Source: an uncultured Bacteroidales bacterium (GTDB lineage Bacteria; Bacteroidota; Bacteroidia; Bacteroidales; Paludibacteraceae). From it: DNA of 48,693 nt. The stretch lies in NCBI GenBank assembly GCA_900316845.1, contig ONEG01000017.1, positions 1 through 48,693 of the forward strand, written 5' to 3'. Shown in pieces: positions 9,787 through 15,523 of the stretch; the stretch's first letter is position 1; each line of letters begins with the position of its first letter. The notes below the pieces were generated by a model. That model was not told where the DNA came from and made no database searches. It saw only the letters and a program-made list of their open reading frames with translations. Made by a program: the position numbers and the translations under genes.

Positions 9787-10437
9787 TTATAGCATCTTCA
9801 ACGCTTCGCGAATGACAGCCTCTACTTTCATATCCGGCTGTGCTTTCAAAATCTTATCTACCGCTTTGCCGCTGGCTGCCGACGCAAAACCAAGCATCGT
9901 CAGCGCGCTGATAGCTTCGGCACGAACACCATTCATCATTTCATCATTTAGCGCAGCGTCACCATTAAAGAGCTCCGTCGGATCGCCGCCCAGATCTAAC
10001 TTAATCGCCTTGTCCTTCAGATCGACAATAATCCTCTGCGCGGTCTTCGGACCCAAGCCTTTTACTTTCGCCATGGCCTTCGCGTTGCCCGTGGCGATCA
10101 GCATCCGCAGTTCTTCTGCGCTGAAAGCACTCATGATCATCCGAGCCGTCGCTGCGCCCACACCGCTAACCGTCAGCAGCAACTCAAACAACTGCCTTTC
10201 CGCCTTCGTTACAAAGCCATACACCTCATGCACGTCCTCACGGATAATCTCCGTGATGAACAACTTCACCATTTCACCATTTGCACCATTTAGCGCAGCG
10301 TCACCATTAGCCTCTTTCCCCACCAGCGCCGAGTAACCCGGCAGCGTGATAGCTATTCCGTAACCCACGCCCGCAGCCTCTATGACGGCCTCCGTCGGGT
10401 TCAATTCGGTCAATATTCCTTTGATATATTCGATCAT
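9787..10437 (-). CDS. ruvA: RuvA, Holliday junction DNA helicase subunit
   Basis: RuvA binds Holliday junctions as a tetramer and recruits the RuvB motor for branch migration. The OB domain (MIEYIKGILTELNPTEAVIEA, VGYGIAITLPGY), the paired helix-hairpin-helix motifs (LLTVSGVGAATARMI and KVKGLGPKTAQRIIVDLKD) and the C-terminal RuvB-binding domain (EAISALTMLGFASAASGKAV) are all present. I take the ATG at 10437; a TTG three codons upstream is less likely. At 216 residues it is longer than most. The extra length comes from two in-frame copies of one repeat: one in the OB-domain loop before VKLFITEIIRED, one in the flexible linker between domains II and III. It is read from the promoter at 10455-10485 and followed by sprA. 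Confidence 0.95.
   Translation of the reverse strand: MIEYIKGILTELNPTEAVIEAAGVGYGIAITLPGYSALVGKEANGDAALNGANGEMVKLFITEIIREDVHEVYGFVTKAERQLFELLLTVSGVGAATARMIMSAFSAEELRMLIATGNAKAMAKVKGLGPKTAQRIIVDLKDKAIKLDLGGDPTELFNGDAALNDEMMNGVRAEAISALTMLGFASAASGKAVDKILKAQPDMKVEAVIREALKML
9945..9967. repeat. 23-base repeat in ruvA, copy in the domain II-III linker
   Basis: A 23-base sequence (core TTAGCGCAGCGTCACCATTA) is identical to 10287-10309 and is read in the same frame, giving the peptide NGDAALN on the minus strand. Next to it lie ATGATGAAATGATGAA-type short repeats. It falls in the linker before the RuvB-binding domain, a region of RuvA that tolerates length changes. Confidence 0.85.
10287..10309. repeat. 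23-base repeat in ruvA, copy in the OB-domain loop
   Basis: Exact copy of 9945-9967 in the same reading frame (NGDAALN), followed on the coding strand by AATGGTGCAAATGGTGAAAT, an in-frame short-repeat extension. It enlarges the loop between TLPGYSALVGKEA and VKLFITEI by about 10-12 residues compared with the equivalent E. coli loop. Confidence 0.85.
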
Positions 10438-10454
10438 AACACACAAAAAGCCTG

Positions 10455-10485
10455 CAAATGTACAACTTTTTTTTTATATACGCAA
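10455..10485 (-). promoter_or_regulatory. Bacteroidota-type promoter for ruvA-sprA
   Basis: On the minus strand TTG (10485-10483), 20 bases, then TACATTTG (10462-10455), matching the primary sigma factor consensus of Bacteroidota (TTTG, 19-20 bases, TAnnTTTG). It lies 18 bases ahead of the ruvA ATG. Confidence 0.75.
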
Positions 10486-10566
10486 GCACGCGCGCATTTT
10501 TCTTATAAAATGTGTGCATTTTGTTAAATTTTGATTTTTTAATTTTTAATTTTGAATTATTTTTCG

Positions 10567-10574
10567 TACCTTTG
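10567..10574 (+). promoter_or_regulatory. -7 element of the thiL promoter
   Basis: TACCTTTG matches the Bacteroidota -7 box. At the expected -33 distance there is only T-rich sequence and no clear TTTG. If used, transcription starts at about 10581, which rules out start codons upstream of it and supports an internal ATG for thiL. Confidence 0.55.
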
Positions 10575-10600
10575 CATGCCCATTATGTGCATTTATATGT

Positions 10601-10620
10601 ATCCGCCACGTTTGGCGGAT
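10601..10620. repeat. Palindromic repeat upstream of thiL
   Basis: ATCCGCCA-CGTT-TGGCGGAT is a perfect 8-bp stem with a 4-base loop in the thiL leader, just before the start codon. A second copy, with loop AGTT, lies directly after the thiL stop (11647-11666), and the match extends a few bases to either side. Confidence 0.8.
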
Positions 10621-10626
10621 CCCAAA

Positions 10627-11643
10627 ATGACTATGACTGAAATCTCAAAATACGGTGAGTTTGGACTCATCAAACATCTGACAAAAGACCTCAAAACGGT
10701 CCAGCCTTCGACGAAAAAATCCGTCGGAGACGATTGTGCCGTCATGGATTTTGGCTCCAAAAAAGTCCTCATGACGACCGACATGCTCCTCGAAGGCGTG
10801 CATTTCAACCTCGAGTACGTGCCCCTCAAGCACCTTGGTTACAAGGCGGCTATCGTCAATTTCTCGGATATCTATGCCATGAACGGTACGCCGACCCAGA
10901 TTACCGTCTCGCTCGGTATCTCCAAACGTTTCTCGGTCGAAGATATCGAAGCCCTCTATTTGGGTATTCGTCTGGCGTGCGAGCGCTATAACGTCGATCT
11001 CGTCGGAGGAGACACGTGCGCCTCCATGACCGGACTCACGATCTCTATCACCTGCCTCGGAACAGCGGCGGCAAAGGATATCGTCTATCGCAACGGCGCC
11101 AAACTCAACGACCTCATCTGCGTCTCCGGCAACCTCGGAACCGCTTATATGGGTCTCCAGCTCCTCGAACGCGAACGTCTGGCGAACGCCGAGCAGCCTG
11201 ACTTTGCCGGCAAGGAATACCTCCTCGAGCGCCAGCTCAAGCCCGAAGCCCGCAGAGACATCCTCGAGTCCCTTCGCAAAGCCGGAGTCAAGCCCACAGC
11301 GATGATGGATATCTCCGATGGCCTCTCCTCCGAACTCATGCACATCTGCTCGCAATCAAACGTCGGTTGCTGCATCTACGAAGACAAACTGCCTATCGAC
11401 TACCAGGCGGCGGCTTTAGCCGAAGAGATGAACCTCAATATCGTCACGTGCGCCCTCAACGGCGGAGAAGACTACGAACTTCTCTTCACTTGTTCCCTCG
11501 ACGACTACGAGAAACTCATCCCCGTGGACGACCTCTATATCATCGGTCACATCACCAAACCCGAATACGGCTGCAATCTCATCGGTCGCAACGGCGAAGA
11601 ACTCGCCCTCAAGGCACAAGGCTGGAACGCTTTCAACGAATAA
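10627..11643 (+). CDS. thiL: ThiL, thiamine-monophosphate kinase
   Basis: ThiL phosphorylates thiamine phosphate to thiamine diphosphate with ATP in the cytosol. It belongs to the PurM/AIR synthase-like fold: GDDCAVMD (Mg-ATP binding), TTDMLLEGVHF, VNFSDIYAMNGTP, VGGDTCAS and MMDISDGLSSEL are all present in order. I place the start at 10627 (MTMTEISKYGEFG); the next ATG, at 10633, fits homologues equally well. The frame is open further upstream, but that part holds the promoter and the palindromic repeat. kdsC follows 56 bases later. Confidence 0.93.
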   Translation: MTMTEISKYGEFGLIKHLTKDLKTVQPSTKKSVGDDCAVMDFGSKKVLMTTDMLLEGVHFNLEYVPLKHLGYKAAIVNFSDIYAMNGTPTQITVSLGISKRFSVEDIEALYLGIRLACERYNVDLVGGDTCASMTGLTISITCLGTAAAKDIVYRNGAKLNDLICVSGNLGTAYMGLQLLERERLANAEQPDFAGKEYLLERQLKPEARRDILESLRKAGVKPTAMMDISDGLSSELMHICSQSNVGCCIYEDKLPIDYQAAALAEEMNLNIVTCALNGGEDYELLFTCSLDDYEKLIPVDDLYIIGHITKPEYGCNLIGRNGEELALKAQGWNAFNE

Positions 11644-11646
11644 TGT

Positions 11647-11666
11647 ATCCGCCAAGTTTGGCGGAT
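11647..11666. repeat. Palindromic repeat downstream of thiL
   Basis: ATCCGCCA-AGTT-TGGCGGAT begins 3 bases after the thiL stop codon and repeats the element at 10601-10620, in the same orientation, with only the loop changed. There is no T-run after it. The following AAATAAATGAATAAATG stretch is another short repeat and supplies spurious start codons ahead of kdsC. Confidence 0.8.
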
Positions 11667-11699
11667 CATAAATAAATGAATAAATGTGAAAATGCAAAA

Positions 11700-12218
11700 A
11701 TGATCAAATTGTTTTTGACAGACGTCGATGGTTGCCTCACAGACGGCGGCATGTATTACTCCGCCAAAGGCGAAGTGCTCAAGCGTTTCTGCGTCTATGA
11801 CGGCATGGGTATGGTCTGTCTCCAGCAGGCAGGCATCCCTTGCGGCATCCTCACTTCCGAGAACTCGCTCGTCGTCAAAGCCCGCGCAGAGAAACTAAAA
11901 CTCCAATACCTCTACCTCGGCGTCGGCTCCAAAGTCAATCCGAATTGCCTGACGAAATTACAGGCGGCTTCGGAGATATGCACCCAACTCGGCATCACCC
12001 TCGATGACGTCTGCTACGTCGGAGACGATATCAACGATATCGACCTCCTTCGCGCCGTCGGCTACCCCTGTTGCCCGCCCAATGCCCGCCCCGAAGTCAA
12101 AGCCCTCACACGCGCTTCCGGAGCAAAAAACGACATACAGATCCTTGCCACCCCCGGAGGACAAGGAGCCATCCGCGAAATAGCGGACCAAATATTGAAA
12201 AAAATAAGCAAAAAATAA
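11700..12218 (+). CDS. kdsC: KdsC, KDO-8-phosphate phosphatase (HAD family)
   Basis: This enzyme removes the phosphate from 3-deoxy-D-manno-octulosonate 8-phosphate in KDO synthesis for lipid A core. HAD motif I is DVDGCLTDGGMYY, motif II lies around GILTSENS, and motif III/IV is YVGDDINDIDLL. At about 172 residues it has the usual size of the tetrameric, cap-less KdsC. I start at 11700 (MIKLFLTDVDG). An in-frame ATG at 11676 would add MNKCENAK, which is encoded by an A-rich repeat. Together with kdsD two genes on, it points to KDO supply from this operon. Confidence 0.9.
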   Translation: MIKLFLTDVDGCLTDGGMYYSAKGEVLKRFCVYDGMGMVCLQQAGIPCGILTSENSLVVKARAEKLKLQYLYLGVGSKVNPNCLTKLQAASEICTQLGITLDDVCYVGDDINDIDLLRAVGYPCCPPNARPEVKALTRASGAKNDIQILATPGGQGAIREIADQILKKISKK

Positions 12219-12290
12219 GTCCAAAAACGGTCCAAAAACGGTCTCCCATCGTATGCTCATCGTATGCTCATCGAATGCTCATCGTATGCT
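12219..12290. repeat. Two 11-base tandem arrays directly after the kdsC stop
   Basis: GTCCAAAAACG occurs twice (12219-12240) immediately after the TAA. After a 6-base gap, CATCGTATGCT follows in four units (12247-12290; the third reads CATCGAATGCT). The two arrays share unit length but not sequence. They fill the gap of about 100 bases before the cytidylyltransferase gene. Confidence 0.8.
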
Positions 12291-12325
12291 CCATACGACG
12301 TCAGACCAAAGAAAGTTCAAGAAAA

Positions 12326-13009
12326 ATGCGAAATATAGCGGTCATATTAGCCGGAGGAATCGGCAGTAGAGTGGGAGGTGAAACCCCGAAACAACTCTTG
12401 CCTCTTGCCGACGGGCGCTCCATCTTGGAGCACTCCATCGATGCCTTCGAAGCCTCGCCGTCCATCGACGAGATCGCTGTTGTCATGCACCCTGACCATA
12501 TATCTTCCCTGCAAAAATTATGCCGTTCTAACTCTTGGCAGAAACTGACAAAAATCATCCCCGGCGGCGCTGAACGATGGGAATCATCCTATAACGCGAT
12601 AAAAGCTTATATGACGGATAAAACCGCAAATAAAGAAATATCCCTTCTCCTCCACGACGCCGCGCGGCCGTTTGTCTCCCAGCGCATCATCGCCGACGTC
12701 TGTCAAGCACTCGAGACCCACGAAGCCGTCACGGTTGCGGTGCCCGTCACAGATACGCTCTACCGAACGGAAGACAACCAAGTGCAGGAGATACCCGACA
12801 GAAAAGCCTTCATGCGTGCGCAAACACCTCAGGCTTTCCATCTTTCCACCATCGCTGAGGCTTTCCGTCACCTGAAGAATGACGATAATCGCCCCTCGAT
12901 TACCGACGATATTGGTATAGTTCATCATTACCTTCCCGGCACGTCGGTCTATATCGTTCCCGGTGAGGAAACCAACAAGAAAATCACATACCCCGAAGAT
13001 ATTAAATAA
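12326..13009 (+). CDS. ispD: IspD/TarI-family cytidylyltransferase
   Basis: A CTP-dependent nucleotidyltransferase of 227 residues. It has the signature LAGGIGSRVGGETPKQ (8-23), HDAARPFVS, AVPVTDTL and a C-terminal KITYPEDIK. In the IspD reading it couples CTP with methylerythritol 4-phosphate in the MEP isoprenoid pathway. The GGAERWESSYNAI segment and its place between two KDO genes also allow a TarI-like role, making a CDP-alditol for glycans. I start at 12326; the frame is open upstream only because the 11-base arrays contain no stop. kdsD follows after 6 bases. Confidence 0.75.
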   Translation: MRNIAVILAGGIGSRVGGETPKQLLPLADGRSILEHSIDAFEASPSIDEIAVVMHPDHISSLQKLCRSNSWQKLTKIIPGGAERWESSYNAIKAYMTDKTANKEISLLLHDAARPFVSQRIIADVCQALETHEAVTVAVPVTDTLYRTEDNQVQEIPDRKAFMRAQTPQAFHLSTIAEAFRHLKNDDNRPSITDDIGIVHHYLPGTSVYIVPGEETNKKITYPEDIK

Positions 13010-13015
13010 TACGAT

Positions 13016-14059
13016 ATGCAATCGCAAGAAATCATTAACCGAGCTGTTGAATGTCTGCAATGCGAAGCGGCGGCTATTCAAGCGCTCATCCCGCGTTTGG
13101 ACGAGAACTTCCTCCGCGCGGTACAACTCATCCGTGACTGCAAGGGAAAGATTGTCGTTACCGGTGTCGGCAAGTCCGGACACATCGGTTCCAAGATTGC
13201 CGCTACTCTGGCCTCTACCGGCACTCCGGCCTTCTTCCTCAATCCCCTTGATGCGTATCATGGCGATTTAGGTATGCTCGGATCAGACGATCTCGTCTTG
13301 GCGATCTCTTATTCCGGTGCAACAGAGGAACTCCTGCGTTTCTTGCCGCTTATTCAGGCGAAACGGATCACCATCATCGGTATGTCTTCTAATCCCTCTT
13401 CGTTACTTGCCAAGTACTCCGATGTGCATTTAGACATCTCCGTAGAGCGCGAAGCGGATCCGCTCAACCTCGTGCCGACATCCTCAACGACCGTCACGCT
13501 GGCGCTCGGTGACGCACTCGCTTGTGCCCTCATAGAAGCGGCACATTTCCAGCCTTCCGACTTTGCAATGCTCCATCCAGGAGGCGATCTCGGACGCAAA
13601 CTGCTGGCAAAAGTGAGGGATGTCATGGTCAAGGAAAACCTGCCGTTCCTCACATCCGAGATGCCTATGTCGGAAGCCATCGAGATTGTCACCAACGGCA
13701 AATTGGGCGTCGGTATCGTTGTGGAAAATCTCCCCTCCCTTCAGGGTGAAGAGCTTTGCTCGATTGAGCGTCCGGTGGACGGTCATAGAACTTCCCGGGG
13801 GAGGCTTCTGGGCATCATCACCGACGGCGATATCCGCCGCGCGATGCAACGTCTTGGGCAATCCTTCTTCTCTACGCCTGTTTCGGACATTATGTCCCGC
13901 AATCCCAAGACCATCCATAAGGATGCCAAGATTGTCGAAGCCGGCGAGATGATGAACCACTATTCGATCCACTCCCTTATCGTACTTGATAATAACAATC
14001 ATGTCGTCGGCGTCGTCGATTCCTTCTCCTGCCTCCCCGGCACGAGGTTTTATCATTGA
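13016..14059 (+). CDS. kdsD: KdsD/KpsF/GutQ, D-arabinose-5-phosphate isomerase
   Basis: This enzyme converts ribulose 5-phosphate to arabinose 5-phosphate, the first step to KDO. The SIS domain carries VVTGVGKSGHIGSKIAATLASTGTPAFF, NPLDAYHGDLGML and ISYSGATEELL; a CBS pair follows from about residue 205 (VKENLPFLTSEM..., GIITDGDIRRAM, HSLIVLDNNNHVVGVVDSF). The first CBS domain has about 24 extra residues (LPSLQGEELCSIERPVDGHR and on) between VVEN and RLLGIITDGD, encoded by a stretch packed with mini-palindromes. The C-terminus also runs a few residues past the usual end. It closes the thiL-kdsC-ispD-kdsD operon and sits one base from the RhuM gene. Confidence 0.9.
   Translation: MQSQEIINRAVECLQCEAAAIQALIPRLDENFLRAVQLIRDCKGKIVVTGVGKSGHIGSKIAATLASTGTPAFFLNPLDAYHGDLGMLGSDDLVLAISYSGATEELLRFLPLIQAKRITIIGMSSNPSSLLAKYSDVHLDISVEREADPLNLVPTSSTTVTLALGDALACALIEAAHFQPSDFAMLHPGGDLGRKLLAKVRDVMVKENLPFLTSEMPMSEAIEIVTNGKLGVGIVVENLPSLQGEELCSIERPVDGHRTSRGRLLGIITDGDIRRAMQRLGQSFFSTPVSDIMSRNPKTIHKDAKIVEAGEMMNHYSIHSLIVLDNNNHVVGVVDSFSCLPGTRFYH
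13730..13803. repeat. Palindrome-rich insert in the first CBS domain of kdsD
   Basis: Between CTCCCC and GGGGAG lie three successive mini-hairpins: CTTCA-GGG-TGAAG, GAGC-TTT-GCTC and GTCC-GGT-GGAC. The stretch is read in frame and adds about 24 residues that homologues lack. The dense palindromes resemble those of intergenic repeats, so I infer an in-frame repeat insertion. The exact borders are approximate. Confidence 0.45.
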
Positions 14060-14060
14060 G

Positions 14061-15119
14061 ATGGTTATGAATATGAGTAAACAACTACAGATACATAACT
14101 CGACGGCTGAGTTCTTGATCTTCCAAGCCGAAGATAAGGCGGAGGGCATTCAGGTCTTCTACCAAGATGAGAATATCTGGGCAACCCAAGAGGTGATTGC
14201 CACGCTTTTTGATAAAGGCCGCTCCACAATAACCGAGCATCTGAAGAACATCTTCGCAAGTGGAGAATTGCAAGAAGAGGTGGTATGTCGGAAATTCCGA
14301 CAAACCACTCAACATGGAGCAATAGAAGGAAAAACTCAAACACGTGAAGTGACTTTCTATAACCTCGATGCCATCATTTCGGTTGGTTATCGCGTTAATT
14401 CGGTTCGTGCGACGCAGTTCCGCCGTTGGGCTACAAGTGTGTTGAAACAGTTTGCGTTGCGGGGGTATGTGTTGGACAGAAAACGCATGGAGAACGGAGC
14501 GTTTCTAAGCGAAGATTATTTCGAGCACTTGTTGGCCGAGATACATGAGATCCGGCTTTCGGAACGCCGATTCTATCAGAAACTGACGGACATCTATGCT
14601 ACCAGTATGGACTACGATAAGGATTCGCCGATGACGCGTCAGTTCTTCCAAATGATACAGAACAAGATGCACTACGCGGTACATCAGCACACTGCAGCAG
14701 AACTGATTATGGAGCGCGCTAACGCAGAGAAAGAGCATATGGGCTTGACTACATGGGAGAATGCGCCGGACGGTAAGATCGTGAAGACGGATGTGAGTAT
14801 CGCGAAGAACTACTTGAAACAGAGCGAGTTAGAGGATTTGGGCAATATTGTTTCTGCGGTTTTGGATTTTGCTGAATCGCGTGCTAAACGTCATATTCCG
14901 ATGACGATGGAGGATTGGTCAAAGCGTATTGATGCTTATTTGAATAGTGACGAGCGTCCGTTGTTGCAAGACGCTGGGAGTGTGAGCCATGAGCAAGCAC
15001 AAGCATATGCGGAGACGGAGTTTGAAAAATATCGTGTCATCCAAGACAAATTGTTTGAGTCGGATTTTGACCGTTTTTCGTTGCCGACCTTGCCGCTTGA
15101 GGGAGAGGATAAGGAATAG
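14061..15119 (+). CDS. RhuM family (virulence RhuM) protein
   Basis: A protein of about 350 residues matching the RhuM family, named after a gene in Salmonella pathogenicity island 3; its function is unproven. Family marks are IFQAEDKAEGIQVFYQDENIWATQEVIATLFDKGRSTITEHLKNIF (about 17-62), YNLDAIISVGYRVNSVRATQFRRWATSVLKQFALRGYVLDRKRMEN and a C-terminal helical part. The N-terminal half resembles a DNA-binding KilA/ANT-like module. Starts at 14061, 14067 or 14073 are all possible. It begins one base after kdsD. Its codon use is more AT-rich and the family is scattered among genomes, so transfer is likely. A long intergenic stretch follows. Confidence 0.85.
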   Translation: MVMNMSKQLQIHNSTAEFLIFQAEDKAEGIQVFYQDENIWATQEVIATLFDKGRSTITEHLKNIFASGELQEEVVCRKFRQTTQHGAIEGKTQTREVTFYNLDAIISVGYRVNSVRATQFRRWATSVLKQFALRGYVLDRKRMENGAFLSEDYFEHLLAEIHEIRLSERRFYQKLTDIYATSMDYDKDSPMTRQFFQMIQNKMHYAVHQHTAAELIMERANAEKEHMGLTTWENAPDGKIVKTDVSIAKNYLKQSELEDLGNIVSAVLDFAESRAKRHIPMTMEDWSKRIDAYLNSDERPLLQDAGSVSHEQAQAYAETEFEKYRVIQDKLFESDFDRFSLPTLPLEGEDKE

Positions 15120-15322
15120 ACCTGGAAGAGATAGGGAATAGGTAGCATATACCCTCGGTAATGGTTAACTGATGACTAAGAATATACAAGAATGACTAAC
15201 GGTCGCGTTTTGAACAAAGCGTTCGAAAAAAATGACATGAGACAGTTGAGATTTTGAGACTTTGAGACTTTAAAAGCCCAAAATTCCAAAGTCCCAATGC
15301 AAAAAAATGAAATGTCAGTATT

Positions 15323-15384
15323 GACAGTTTTGTCAGTTTGTAGGGCGCGAAGGCTGATAAAATCAGGAAACTGACAAAACAGAC
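15323..15384. repeat. Long inverted repeat upstream of the glycan operon
   Basis: GACAGTTTTGTCAGTTT (15323-15339) faces AAACTGACAAAACAGAC (15368-15384), pairing at 16 of 17 positions. The loop contains a second small hairpin, CTGAT-AAA-ATCAG. TGTCAG-type words also recur around it (15313-15318, 15389-15394). It could act as a transcript structure or attenuator in the leader, or be a mobile repeat. No TAnnTTTG promoter box was found in 15120-15523. Confidence 0.6.
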
Positions 15385-15410
15385 ACAACTGTCAGAGCAA
15401 ATTTTTATAA

Positions 15411-15493
15411 GCCGGATGATATCCGGCGGAAAGGAAGTAGAAAATCGGGGTAACATCCCGCATAATAGACATAGAGCCGGCATAAAATGCCGG
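15411..15493. repeat. Pair of GC-rich mini-palindromes just before the glycan operon
   Basis: GCCGGAT-GAT-ATCCGGC (15411-15427) and CCGGCAT-AAA-ATGCCGG (15477-15493) are two 7-bp hairpins 50 bases apart in an otherwise AT-rich leader. The second ends 30 bases ahead of the first start codon. Their shared CCGG core suggests a repeat family or a binding site; no T-run follows either. Confidence 0.5.
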
Positions 15494-15523
15494 AACAAAG
15501 GACAAGGAAAAAATATAAGAGAT

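Noticed and set aside
12071..12325. Upstream extension of the IspD/TarI frame by 85 codons
   Set aside because: It overlaps kdsC and runs through the 11-base arrays; the family start (MRNIAVILAGG) lies at 12326.
13484..14149. Minus-strand frame of 221 codons over kdsD
   Set aside because: Antisense to a well-supported isomerase gene; no family features.
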